A stretch of DNA of 64,000 nt from Candidatus Collinsella stercoripullorum. GTDB lineage: Bacteria > Actinomycetota > Coriobacteriia > Coriobacteriales > Coriobacteriaceae. The position numbers and the translations under genes were made by a program. Each line of letters starts with the position of its first letter. The stretch's first letter is position 1. Positions 48,489 through 56,322 of this stretch are shown here, piece after piece. The notes under the pieces were generated by a model. It was not told the DNA's origin. It saw only the letters and a list, made by a program, of their open reading frames with translations, and searched no databases. The stretch spans positions 1 through 64,000 of the forward strand of contig DXAO01000025.1 of the NCBI GenBank assembly GCA_019117005.1, written 5' to 3'.

Positions 48489-49388
48489 ATGACCGACGCC
48501 GAGGAAAGGACCCTCGCCCGCCCGGATGCGGGGAGGGTCCTTTCCTATGCCGGTAAGGTTCCGGTCGGAGCGCGCGGGGACGGCGGCGGGTCGGATGAGG
48601 GGTGCGCGGCCCCGTGGATCGCCCGCATGCGCGAGGCGGTGCTCGAGGCCCTGTCGCCCACGCGCTGCGCCGGATGCGAGCGCCCCGGGGACCTCGTCTG
48701 CGAGCGGTGCCTGCGCGGGCTCGACCTCATCGACCCCGCCCGGTCCTGCCTGCGCTGCGGCGCGCCGCTCGGCGACCTCGTCTGCACGGAGTGCGACGCC
48801 GGGTCTGAGGAGGCTGCCGGCCCCGGTCGCCGGCCCGGGGCGCCCGCGGGACGCGGGTCCTTCGCCTTCGAGCGCTGCCTCGCCATGGCCGCTTTCTCCG
48901 GGCCGCTGCCGCGGATCGTCCGCGCCTACAAGGACGGCGGGGAGCGCCGCCTCGCCCCGGTGCTCGCCGACCTCCTGCTCGACTGCCTCCTGCATGCCGA
49001 GCAGGCGGCTCCCGGGCGGTACGGGGGGATCGCGGGCGCCGCCGATGCGCTCGCGTTCGTGCCGGCGACCGCCGCCGCCTACACCCGGCGCGGGTTCGAC
49101 CACATGGAGCTCGTCGCGCGCCCGCTCGCGGATGGGTGCGGGCTCGCGCTGCTCGATGCGCTCGCCAAGCACGGCGACGCGGACCAGCGGGCCCTCGGGC
49201 GGGCGGGCCGCCGTGCGGCGGGGCGGGGCGCCTACGAGGTCGTCGCCCCGGTGCGCGGGCTCTCCATCCTGCTGGTCGACGACGTGATGACCACGGGCGC
49301 CACCCTCGACGCCGCCGCCTCCGCCCTGCTGGACGCCGGCGCCTGCCGCGTCGACGTCCTCGTGCTGGCGCGCGTCTGCGGGGGATGA
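48489..49388 (+). CDS. comF: ComF-family phosphoribosyltransferase-like protein
   Basis: A protein of up to 299 residues. The zinc-binding N-terminus is PTRCAGC plus LVCERC and CLRCGAPLGDLVC; the C-terminal phosphoribosyltransferase site is LLVDDVMTTGATLDAAA. In transformable bacteria ComF aids DNA uptake; elsewhere its role is unclear. The start at 48489 has GGAG nearby, but a strong hairpin lies within the first 20 codons, and ComF similarity begins only around Met47 (ATG at 48627), which lacks a ribosome site. The true start is therefore uncertain. Confidence 0.85.
   Translation: MTDAEERTLARPDAGRVLSYAGKVPVGARGDGGGSDEGCAAPWIARMREAVLEALSPTRCAGCERPGDLVCERCLRGLDLIDPARSCLRCGAPLGDLVCTECDAGSEEAAGPGRRPGAPAGRGSFAFERCLAMAAFSGPLPRIVRAYKDGGERRLAPVLADLLLDCLLHAEQAAPGRYGGIAGAADALAFVPATAAAYTRRGFDHMELVARPLADGCGLALLDALAKHGDADQRALGRAGRRAAGRGAYEVVAPVRGLSILLVDDVMTTGATLDAAASALLDAGACRVDVLVLARVCGG
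48503..48545 (+). terminator. Terminator-like hairpin after ricT
   Basis: GGAAAGGACCCTC (48503-48515) pairs perfectly with GAGGGTCCTTTCC (48533-48545). It lies 15 bases after the ricT stop and inside the first codons of the longest comF frame. Probably ends the tmk-holB-ricT transcript, which would favour the later comF start. Confidence 0.65.
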
Positions 49389-49528
49389 GGGCGCCCGCGA
49401 CGGCCTTTGCGCCCGTCCCCCGCCCGCCGCCGGGCCCGTCCGCCCCCGCGCGTCCCCGTCCCGGCGCGCGCCGTCCGGGCGCCCGCACGCCCCGCCCCGC
49501 AGCCGCTCTACTCCTATGGCGCGCGACC

Positions 49529-49537
49529 TGCTATAAT
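49529..49537 (+). promoter_or_regulatory. Strong extended -10 promoter with no gene directly after it
   Basis: TGCTATAAT (49529-49537) is a perfect -10 with the TG extension. The next coding start is about 365 bases away, so the transcript has a long untranslated part or is a noncoding RNA. Confidence 0.7.
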
Positions 49538-49540
49538 GCC

Positions 49541-49767
49541 GCTCGTTCCTACCAGGCTGTGGTTGCGGGGGCCGCCGCGCGGACGTGCGGTGGCCCCTTA
49601 GTCCAAGGCAGACGCGGTCGAAGGGATCCACGTAAGCGTCCGCGTGCGCGCGGCGCGATCATGGCGCGTCCTAGAGGTAAGTCGCACCGTCCGTAGACCT
49701 GTTTTCGGGGCATGGGAGCCCCGCGGGCGAGCGGGTCAGTCGTGAAGGCGGCCGCGGCCGCCCGAGC
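49541..49767 (+). ncRNA. Candidate structured noncoding RNA or long leader
   Basis: The stretch after the strong promoter has no supported gene and much potential structure: a 13-base-pair hairpin with two G-U pairs (49568-49580 with 49585-49597, loop GGAC), CGGGGC/GCCCCG (49706-49711 with 49718-49723), and GCTCG at 49541-49545 that can close on CGAGC at 49763-49767. The size (about 227 bases) and end-to-end pairing recall 6S RNA, but I see no diagnostic sequence for 6S, SRP, RNase P or tmRNA. Start and end are estimates. Confidence 0.35.
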
Positions 49768-49902
49768 AAACGCCCCGGTGCGCAGGTGTGGGGTCAAAGA
49801 CCAGGTCAGCTGGGGGAACATCGGAAACTCGCGTGCCGGGGCCGGACGGTCCCGGCGATGCGGCGCCCCCGCGCCGCGAACTGAGGGATGGAGACGCACG
49901 TG

Positions 49903-50868
49903 ATGGAGAAGGCCGCTCATCTGCGGACCGGGCGCATGGCCGCCTTGGTCCTGTCGCTGCTGCTCGGGGTGTGCCTGAGCGGATGCTCGCTGCTCACGCC
50001 GTCGCGCACCGAGGCCGCGCGGATCCGCGAGCAGGTCGCCCCGGCGCTCGACGCCTCCTCCCTCGTCGAAGAGGGCGTGCTCACCGTCGCCCTCGACACC
50101 GCGGATGCCCCGCAGGGCATGACCGGCACCGACGGCGAGGTCACCGGCTACTACGCCGACGTTGCCCGCGCGCTCGCGCAGCGCCTCGGCCTGAAGGTGG
50201 CCTTCGTCTCCGCCACGAGCGCCTCCAACTCCCTGCCCGACGGCAGCGCGGACATCTTCCTGGGCGCCGCCGCCTCCGCCTCCGACGACGAGGTCACCGT
50301 GTTCGGGAGCTGCCTGGAGGACGCCCCCGCCCTGTTCGTGAAGGACGTCGACGCGGCGACCGTGTCCGCAGGCACCCTGTCGACCATGACCGTCGGAGTG
50401 CAGACCTCCTCCGCCGCGGCCGACGCGCTCGCCAAGGCGGGCGTCACCGCCGAGCAGAAGGCGTACGCCAACGTGAACGAGTGCTTCGACGCGCTGGCCT
50501 CGGGCGAGGTCGACTGCGTCGCCTGCGACGCCACCGCCGGCGCCTACCTCGCCCGCGCGTACGAGGGCGTGGGCTTCGCCGGCACCCTGGGCGCGGTCTC
50601 GGTGTCCGGCGTCGCGGTCCTGTCCTCCGCCTCCGACCTCTCCGACGAGGTGAGCACCGCGTTCGAGGAGATCGCCTCGGACGGCACCCTCTCGGCGGTC
50701 CACGCCCGGTGGTACGGCTCGCTGCCCTCCTCGCTGTCCGACACCCTCGTGAACGGCGTGACGCTGAGCGAGGACGACGGGCAGGACGCCCCCGCGGACA
50801 CCCCGGCCTCCTCCTCCGACTCCTCCTCCGAGGTCGACCTCTCCGACATCAACCGGTTCGACGGATAG
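49903..50868 (+). CDS. Amino-acid-type ABC substrate-binding lipoprotein (family 3)
   Basis: A 321-residue lipoprotein with a signal peptide ending in LSGC (Cys28). The mature part begins VLTVALDTADAPQGM and has GEVTGYYADVARALAQRLGLKVAF, the usual family-3 fold that binds amino acids, then a Ser/Asp-rich C-terminal tail. No permease or ATPase gene adjoins it, so it is an orphan receptor. I chose the ATG at 49903, which has GGAG 9 bases upstream; the ATG at 49888 is also possible. Confidence 0.82.
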   Translation: MEKAAHLRTGRMAALVLSLLLGVCLSGCSLLTPSRTEAARIREQVAPALDASSLVEEGVLTVALDTADAPQGMTGTDGEVTGYYADVARALAQRLGLKVAFVSATSASNSLPDGSADIFLGAAASASDDEVTVFGSCLEDAPALFVKDVDAATVSAGTLSTMTVGVQTSSAAADALAKAGVTAEQKAYANVNECFDALASGEVDCVACDATAGAYLARAYEGVGFAGTLGAVSVSGVAVLSSASDLSDEVSTAFEEIASDGTLSAVHARWYGSLPSSLSDTLVNGVTLSEDDGQDAPADTPASSSDSSSEVDLSDINRFDG

Positions 50869-51112
50869 GACGCGCCGCATGGCGCGGACGCCCCGGGGCG
50901 CCGGGACCCGGGTCCGGCGGGTCGCCCCGCCCCCGGGTCCCGGCGCCCTTCGCGTGCGCGGCATACTCGAAACCGGCCGCGGTCGCGGGCACGTATCGGT
51001 GTCCGGCGGGGCTTCCGTCGCCAGCGGCCGCGCCGCGGTCGCCGTGTACCCCACCCGGTTTAGTGGGTACAACGAAGGTACGTCCTATTCCCGGATAGAA
51101 AAGGAGCCACGT

Positions 51113-51697
51113 ATGGATATCAAGGTTTCTGGGCGCAAGACCACAGTTACCGATGCTCTGCGTGCGCGCGTCGACGAGAAGGTCGGCGAGGCTTGTAAGG
51201 TGTTCGACATCGACCCCATGACCGTCGACGTCGTGCTTCGCTATGAGAAGAACCCCTCCAACCCCAATCCCGCCATCGTCGAGGTCACGGTCCGCGCCCG
51301 CGGCTCGGTGATCCGCGTGGCCGAGCACGGGGCGGACATGTACGCCGCCATCGACGCCTCCGCCGACAAGGTGGCGCGCCAGCTCCGCAAGTTCAAGACC
51401 AAGGTCGTCGACCGCCGCCAGCAGGGGCCGTCGGCAGCCGAGGTCGCCCCGGTCGAGCCCGTCGAGGACCTGGCGGACCTGCTCATCCCGGAGGACGCGG
51501 ACGACCAGCTGGTCCGCGAGAAGGTCATCGACATCACCCCCATGACCGAGGAGCAGGCCCTCGTCCAGACCGACCTTCTGGGCCATGACTTCTACGTGTT
51601 CGAGAACGCGACGACCGGCCTCATCAATGTGGTCTATCACCGTAAGAATGGTGGATACGGCATCATCAAGCCCAAGATCGAGGGCATCGACGGGTAG
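51113..51697 (+). CDS. hpf: Long-form ribosome hibernation promoting factor
   Basis: A 194-residue protein. The N-terminal ribosome-binding domain (MDIKVSGRKTTVTDALRARVDEKV, basic KFKTKVVDRR at about 100) is joined by an acidic linker to the C-terminal dimerisation domain (GHDFYVFENATTGLINVVYHRKNGGYG). The long form dimerises 70S ribosomes in stationary phase. AAGGAG precedes the ATG at 51113. The gap before it (50869-51112) has an inverted repeat GTACCCCAC/GTGGGTAC near 51045-51070. A clear intrinsic terminator follows. Confidence 0.95.
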   Translation: MDIKVSGRKTTVTDALRARVDEKVGEACKVFDIDPMTVDVVLRYEKNPSNPNPAIVEVTVRARGSVIRVAEHGADMYAAIDASADKVARQLRKFKTKVVDRRQQGPSAAEVAPVEPVEDLADLLIPEDADDQLVREKVIDITPMTEEQALVQTDLLGHDFYVFENATTGLINVVYHRKNGGYGIIKPKIEGIDG

Positions 51698-51730
51698 AAT
51701 GGCAACCATGTGCATGTAGGTTGCGAACGG

Positions 51731-51760
51731 CGGCCGTCCCATGCGGGGCGGCCGTTTTTT
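51731..51760 (+). terminator. Intrinsic terminator of hpf
   Basis: CGGCCGTCCC (51731-51740), loop ATGC, GGGGCGGCCG (51745-51754) with one G-T pair, then six T (51755-51760). The best intrinsic terminator in the window. Confidence 0.93.
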
Positions 51761-51781
51761 GCCGAACGCGAAAGGGCGGGC

Positions 51782-52738
51782 ATGAACAGCATTCCCACGG
51801 GTTCCGGCCACGCGCGCCGTGCGAGGATCGTCGTCGATACCTGTGCCGACCTCACCCCCGAGATCGCCGCGTCGCTCGATGTCGACATCCTCGGGTTCCC
51901 GTACATCCTCGACGGCGAGGAGCATACCGACGACATCTGGACCTCCATCACCCCGAAGGAGTTCTACGACAAGCTGCGCGCCGGCTCGCAGGCCTCCACG
52001 TCCGCCGTCTCGCTCGGGCGCTACCTGGAGTTCTTCACCCAGTGCGCCGAGGAGGGCACGCCCACGGTCTACCTGTGCTTCACCTCCGCGCTCTCCAGCA
52101 GCTACAGCTCCGCGGTCACCGCCGCCGAGCAGGTGGTCGCCGAGCATCCCGGCTTCGAGCTGTACGTGGTCGACAACGCCCTGCCGTGCGCCTGCGGCGA
52201 GCTGCTCGCGCTCGAGGCGGTCCGCCAGCGCGCCGCCGGCCTCACCGCCAAGGAGCTCGCGGCATGGGCCGATCAGGCCAAGACCTGCGTCCACGGTTAC
52301 TTCACCCTGGACTCGCTCGACTCCCTCGCGGCGGGTGGGCGCATCCCCCCGACCGCGGCGCAGCTCTCGAGCAAGCTCGACATCAAGCCCGAGCTGTCCT
52401 TCGACCTCGCCGGGTCGCTCACGCTGATCGGCGTGAACCGCGGCCGCAAGAAGGCGCTGAAGGCGCTCATCAAGTCGTTCAAGGAGAACTACATCGCCGA
52501 CCCCGCCATGCCCATCACGATCGTCTCGGCCGACGCCGAGAAGGACGCCGACTGGGTCGAGGCGGCGGTGCGCCGCGAGGAGGGCTGCGAGAACGTCACG
52601 GTCATCCGCGGCTCGGTGGGCCCCACCATCGGCGCCCATGTGGGCCCCGGCATGGTCGCGCTCATCTTCTGGGGTCGCGACCGCGCCGAGTCCGTCTCGC
52701 TCTCCGACCGCATCGCGCGCAAGGTCCGCGGGGCGTAG
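51782..52738 (+). CDS. DegV-family fatty-acid-binding protein
   Basis: A 318-residue DegV protein. The N-terminal VVDTCADLTPEIAASL and the lipid-contacting TSAVSLGRYLEFF (Ser in SxVS) and CFTSALSSSYSSA segments are typical. Members bind fatty acids and in some Gram-positives (FakB) present them to a fatty-acid kinase. No fakA is adjacent. Start ATG 51782 after AAAGGGCGGG; open frame upstream covers the hpf terminator and is not coding. Confidence 0.92.
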   Translation: MNSIPTGSGHARRARIVVDTCADLTPEIAASLDVDILGFPYILDGEEHTDDIWTSITPKEFYDKLRAGSQASTSAVSLGRYLEFFTQCAEEGTPTVYLCFTSALSSSYSSAVTAAEQVVAEHPGFELYVVDNALPCACGELLALEAVRQRAAGLTAKELAAWADQAKTCVHGYFTLDSLDSLAAGGRIPPTAAQLSSKLDIKPELSFDLAGSLTLIGVNRGRKKALKALIKSFKENYIADPAMPITIVSADAEKDADWVEAAVRREEGCENVTVIRGSVGPTIGAHVGPGMVALIFWGRDRAESVSLSDRIARKVRGA

Positions 52739-52853
52739 GCGGTCCCCCGGCATCCCGCCGGATGCCGCCCCGCCTCCCGGCCCGCCGCGTCGCCCCGGGT
52801 GCCGCGGCGCGCCCAACCCGACGTCACACAACCCATAGGACAGGAGTTCATAC

Positions 52854-53939
52854 ATGGCAGACAAGAAGCTGAAGGTCGCCTTCATCGGCACCGGCATCAT
52901 GGGGGCGCCCATCGCCGGGCACATCATGGACGCCGGCTACGACGTCACGGTCTACAACCGCACCCGCGCCAAGGCGGATGCGCTCGTGGCGCGCGGCGCC
53001 CGCTGGGCGGACACCCCCGCCGAGGCCGCCGCGGACGCGGACGCGGTGTTCACCATGGTCGGGTTCCCGACGGACGTCGAGGAGCTCTACCTCTCGGGCG
53101 AGGGCCTGCTCACCTGCGCCAAGGAGGGCGCCTACCTCATCGACCTCACCACGAGCTCGCCGGAGCTGGCGCGCGACATCGCCGAGGCGGCCGAGACCAT
53201 GGGCAAGCACGCCTTCGACTGCCCGGTGACCGGCGGCGAGGCGGGCGCGCAGGCGGGCACCCTCACGCTGATCGTCGGCGCCACCGAGGCGGACATCGCC
53301 CCCGTGCGCGAGCTGCTCGAGGCCTTCTCCTCCAAGATCTTCTGCTTCGGCGGCCCCGGCAAGGGCCAGGCCGCCAAGCTCGCCAACCAGGTGTCGCTCG
53401 CGGCCTCCATGGTGGGCATGGCCGACGCCCTGTCCTTCGCCCAGCAGTGCGACCTCGACCTCGCCCTCACGCGCGAGATGATCCTCGGCGGCACCGGCGC
53501 CTCCGGCGCCATGCAGCAGCTCGCCCCCAAGTCGCTCGACGGCGACTGGAGGCCCGGCTTCATGGTCAAGCACTTCCTGAAGGACCTCGGCCTCGCCCTG
53601 CAGGCAGCCGAGGAGAAGGAGATCGCGCTGCCCGGCGCGGACACCGCCTTCACGCTGTACGACATGCTCGAGGCCATCGGCGGCGGGGATCTGGGCACCC
53701 AGGCGATCACCCTGCTGTACCAGGAGGAGTCCGAGGCGGTCGCCGCCGGGCTCGACTGGTCGCTGTACACCTCCGCCCACGAGCACGACGAGGAGTGCGG
53801 CTGCGGCCACGACCACGGCCACGACCACGAGTGCGGCTGCGGGCACGAGCACGGCCACGACCACGAGTGCTGCGGGGGCCATGGCCACGGCCACGACGGC
53901 TCCTGCGGCTGCGGCCACGACCACGGCGAGAGCGAGTAG
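52854..53939 (+). CDS. 3-hydroxyisobutyrate dehydrogenase-like oxidoreductase with His/Cys-rich tail
   Basis: A 361-residue beta-hydroxyacid dehydrogenase. The Rossmann motif FIGTGIMGAPIAGHIM is at the N-terminus, substrate-binding DCPVTGGEAGAQAGTLTLIVG follows, and the catalytic Lys is in GQAAKLANQ. This core (about residues 1-295) is normal in length. The last 53 residues contain 15 His and 8 Cys arranged in CGCGHDHGHDHEC-type repeats, an apparent metal-binding tail I do not know from this family. It may store or deliver zinc or nickel; hypAB nearby is suggestive but 14 kb away. Followed 6 bases later by a small membrane protein gene. Confidence 0.88.
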   Translation: MADKKLKVAFIGTGIMGAPIAGHIMDAGYDVTVYNRTRAKADALVARGARWADTPAEAAADADAVFTMVGFPTDVEELYLSGEGLLTCAKEGAYLIDLTTSSPELARDIAEAAETMGKHAFDCPVTGGEAGAQAGTLTLIVGATEADIAPVRELLEAFSSKIFCFGGPGKGQAAKLANQVSLAASMVGMADALSFAQQCDLDLALTREMILGGTGASGAMQQLAPKSLDGDWRPGFMVKHFLKDLGLALQAAEEKEIALPGADTAFTLYDMLEAIGGGDLGTQAITLLYQEESEAVAAGLDWSLYTSAHEHDEECGCGHDHGHDHECGCGHEHGHDHECCGGHGHGHDGSCGCGHDHGESE

Positions 53940-53945
53940 CCCGGC

Positions 53946-54422
53946 ATGTGGGCCTTCTACATCTGCGCGCTGCTGCTGCTGTTCTTCGGCATCTACATCG
54001 GCTTCATCCTGGGGAGCTCCTGGGGCGAGCGCGCGGTGACGGCTGCGGACTACTGGAAGATGAACGCGGCCGCGATCCTGGCGGCGGTGCTCGCGGGCTT
54101 CGTGCTCGCGGGCGTGCCGCTGCTCTACGGCGCGATCGTCGGCGTGCTCGCGGGATGCATCGCGGGCCTCAAGATGTCGTTCGGCGAGTCCTCGGGACCG
54201 TGGCGCTGGCTCGACCGCTTCATGAACGTGAACCGGTCCCACCGGGAGACGGCCGAGAAGGGCACGGGCGAGGAGCGCCGCCGGCGCCGTCGCGCGGGGG
54301 AGCGGGGCCCCGACCTCATATCGGTGGCGCCCGACCGCCCCTCGTCGGAGGCCGAGCGGGGCGGGGCCGACGCGGCGCGCGGCCGCGCGAGGAAGAACGG
54401 AACCACGAAGGATGCGAGGTAG
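53946..54422 (+). CDS. Small hypothetical membrane protein
   Basis: A 158-residue protein with two or three N-terminal membrane helices (FYICALLLLFFGIYIGFILG, then AAAILAAVLAGFVLAG) and a long, strongly basic cytoplasmic tail (ERRRRRR). I recognise no family. It starts 6 bases after the dehydrogenase stop and precedes the next gene by 4 bases, so it is part of that operon. Confidence 0.75.
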   Translation: MWAFYICALLLLFFGIYIGFILGSSWGERAVTAADYWKMNAAAILAAVLAGFVLAGVPLLYGAIVGVLAGCIAGLKMSFGESSGPWRWLDRFMNVNRSHRETAEKGTGEERRRRRRAGERGPDLISVAPDRPSSEAERGGADAARGRARKNGTTKDAR

Positions 54423-54426
54423 AGTT

Positions 54427-55122
54427 ATGGCAACGGAGCAGGTTCAGGAGCTTTCCGCGGAGGAGGCGGAGCGTCTCGCGTCGGTCGAGGCCGACCGCGA
54501 CGCCCTCGCGGCGCTGGTCGAGGATCTCGCGGGGCACAGCCGCCGCAAGCGCCAGCTGTCCGCGCGCGTGGTGAACCTCGTGGCCCAGCGCGAGCCGGAG
54601 CTGCTCGCCCCCTATATCCCGGACCTCGTCGACGCGCTGTACCGCCCCGAGGCGCAGACCCGCTGGGAGGTGCTCGACGCGCTGACCCTGCTGGTCCCCG
54701 CGCACGCCAAGGAGGTCGGCGCGGCGTACGACGGCGCGGAGGCCGCCCTGTTCGACGAGATCTCCGCCACGCTGCGCCTATCCGCCTTCCGCATGCTGTG
54801 CACCTGGGGCGCCACCGACCGCGGCCGCTCCAAGAAGGTCTGGCCGGTCATCGACGAGGCCATCCAGTGCTACCACGGGGACCTCGAGTACCGCGATATG
54901 CTGGGCTGCCTGCATGAGTTCGCCCAGGGCAAGATCGAGGGGGGCGTCGCCGGGGAGCTCGCCGGCCGCCTGCAGTTCGACGCGGAGAACGGCAAGGGCA
55001 GCTATCTCAAGGCGCGCTCGTCCGAGATCTACGACATGCTGGTCAAGCGGTTCAAGCTCGACCATCCGCAGAAGCGCGCCCGCACCGTCTCCAAGTCCGA
55101 GGACATGGACGACGACGAATAG
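54427..55122 (+). CDS. Hypothetical helical-repeat protein
   Basis: A 231-residue soluble protein made almost entirely of helices, with patterns (LLAPYIPDLVDALYRPEAQTRWEVLDAL) reminiscent of HEAT/ARM repeats. No catalytic motif is visible. Ends in an acidic tail. Start at ATG 54427 just after the preceding stop; an ATG at 54412 overlaps that gene and lacks support. Co-transcribed with the membrane protein and closed by a terminator. Confidence 0.75.
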   Translation: MATEQVQELSAEEAERLASVEADRDALAALVEDLAGHSRRKRQLSARVVNLVAQREPELLAPYIPDLVDALYRPEAQTRWEVLDALTLLVPAHAKEVGAAYDGAEAALFDEISATLRLSAFRMLCTWGATDRGRSKKVWPVIDEAIQCYHGDLEYRDMLGCLHEFAQGKIEGGVAGELAGRLQFDAENGKGSYLKARSSEIYDMLVKRFKLDHPQKRARTVSKSEDMDDDE

Positions 55123-55130
55123 GGACCGAG

Positions 55131-55168
55131 GGCGCGGCCGCCGGGGCTCGGCGACCGCGCCGTCTTTT
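55131..55168 (+). terminator. Intrinsic terminator
   Basis: GGCGCGG (55131-55137) pairs with CCGCGCC (55155-55161), followed by GTCTTTT. It closes the four-base-spaced operon ending at 55122. Confidence 0.75.
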
Positions 55169-55200
55169 CATGCCGAACCACGAAGAAGGAGAGCCATCGC

Positions 55201-56313
55201 ATGGGTCTGATTCAGAAGAAGGACGACGAGGAGCGCGAGGTCATCGAGGGGGTCGAGATCATCGAGCGGTCGGACGTCCCCGACGACCTGCCGCAGGCGG
55301 ACTACGACCTCGTCGCGGGCGAGAGCGCCGAGGACATCGCCGCGGGCTCCGCGGACGAGACCGGCGATGGGGCCGGCCATGCCGAACCCGCCGTCGAGGG
55401 CGATGGCTCCGAGCAGGAAGACGGGGATACCGCGGCCGCCGATGACGAGGAGCCGGCGGACGCCTCGGGCGCCGCCGCGTCCCCGTCCCGCCGCGTCCCA
55501 GCCCCGCTGGTCGCGGTCGCCGTCGTGGCGGTCATCGCCGCCGCTGCCATCGGCTACCTGGTGGGCTCGGGTTCCTTCGGCAGCAAGGGCGCGGATTCCG
55601 CCTCGCTGACCTCCGACCAGCTCGACTGCGTGATCGCCTCCTACACCTACGGCGGCTCCTCGCACGACATCACCGCGCGCCAGGTGATCGAGGCCCAGTA
55701 CAGCCTCGATGCCGTCGAGCAGGAGGACGGGACCTACCCGACCCCCTCGGCCGACACCGCCCTGTCCTACGCGCGCAACCAGATCCTGCTCGCCGAGGCC
55801 GACCAGCGGGGCATCACGGTGAGCGACGAGGAGATGGCCGACTTCGCCGAGCAGTCGCTCGGGACCTCCGATTACGCGACCATGGCCGAGCAGTACCAGC
55901 TGTCCGAGGACCAGGCTCGCGAGGTCGTCCGCCAGCAGGTCACCCTCCGCAAGCTCTACGACCAGGTCGTCCCCGAGAGCGACGCCACCGCGCCCACGGC
56001 CCCGACCGAGCCCGAAAACGGGGACACGTCGACGCGCTCCAAGGAGTACGCGGACTACATCATCGGTCTGCTGGGCGATGAGTGGGACGCCGAGTCCGGC
56101 ACCTGGGCATCCGAGGACGGCGACTTTTACGCCGCGCTCTCCGGGACCGACTTCTCGGCCGACTCCGCGAGCTACGAGCAGGCTCTGACCGCGTACTACG
56201 TGGCCTACCAGAAGTACGCCGAGCAGAGCAGCGGGTACGCGGAGCAGTGGTCGGAGTTCCAGAACGGGCTGTTCGCCGACGCCGATATCGACCTGTACGG
56301 CCTGTTCGCCTAA
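55201..56313 (+). CDS. Membrane-anchored SurA-N-like protein
   Basis: A 370-residue protein with a highly acidic cytoplasmic N-terminus (about 1-95), one membrane helix (about 101-121), and an external helical domain resembling the SurA N-terminal chaperone fold (ALSYARNQILLAEADQRGITVSDEEMADFAEQ). No PPIase (parvulin) domain follows, so it is a chaperone-like form only. AGAAGGAGAG precedes the ATG. Function inferred as folding of exported proteins. Confidence 0.72.
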   Translation: MGLIQKKDDEEREVIEGVEIIERSDVPDDLPQADYDLVAGESAEDIAAGSADETGDGAGHAEPAVEGDGSEQEDGDTAAADDEEPADASGAAASPSRRVPAPLVAVAVVAVIAAAAIGYLVGSGSFGSKGADSASLTSDQLDCVIASYTYGGSSHDITARQVIEAQYSLDAVEQEDGTYPTPSADTALSYARNQILLAEADQRGITVSDEEMADFAEQSLGTSDYATMAEQYQLSEDQAREVVRQQVTLRKLYDQVVPESDATAPTAPTEPENGDTSTRSKEYADYIIGLLGDEWDAESGTWASEDGDFYAALSGTDFSADSASYEQALTAYYVAYQKYAEQSSGYAEQWSEFQNGLFADADIDLYGLFA

Positions 56314-56322
56314 GGTCCGCGC

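Noticed and set aside
49541-49840. SRP (4.5S) or RNase P RNA
   Set aside because: Short look-alikes (CCAAGGCAGA, ACCAGGTCAG) occur, but the conserved GGAAGGAAGC core of SRP RNA and the RNase P GAGGAAAGTCC element are absent.
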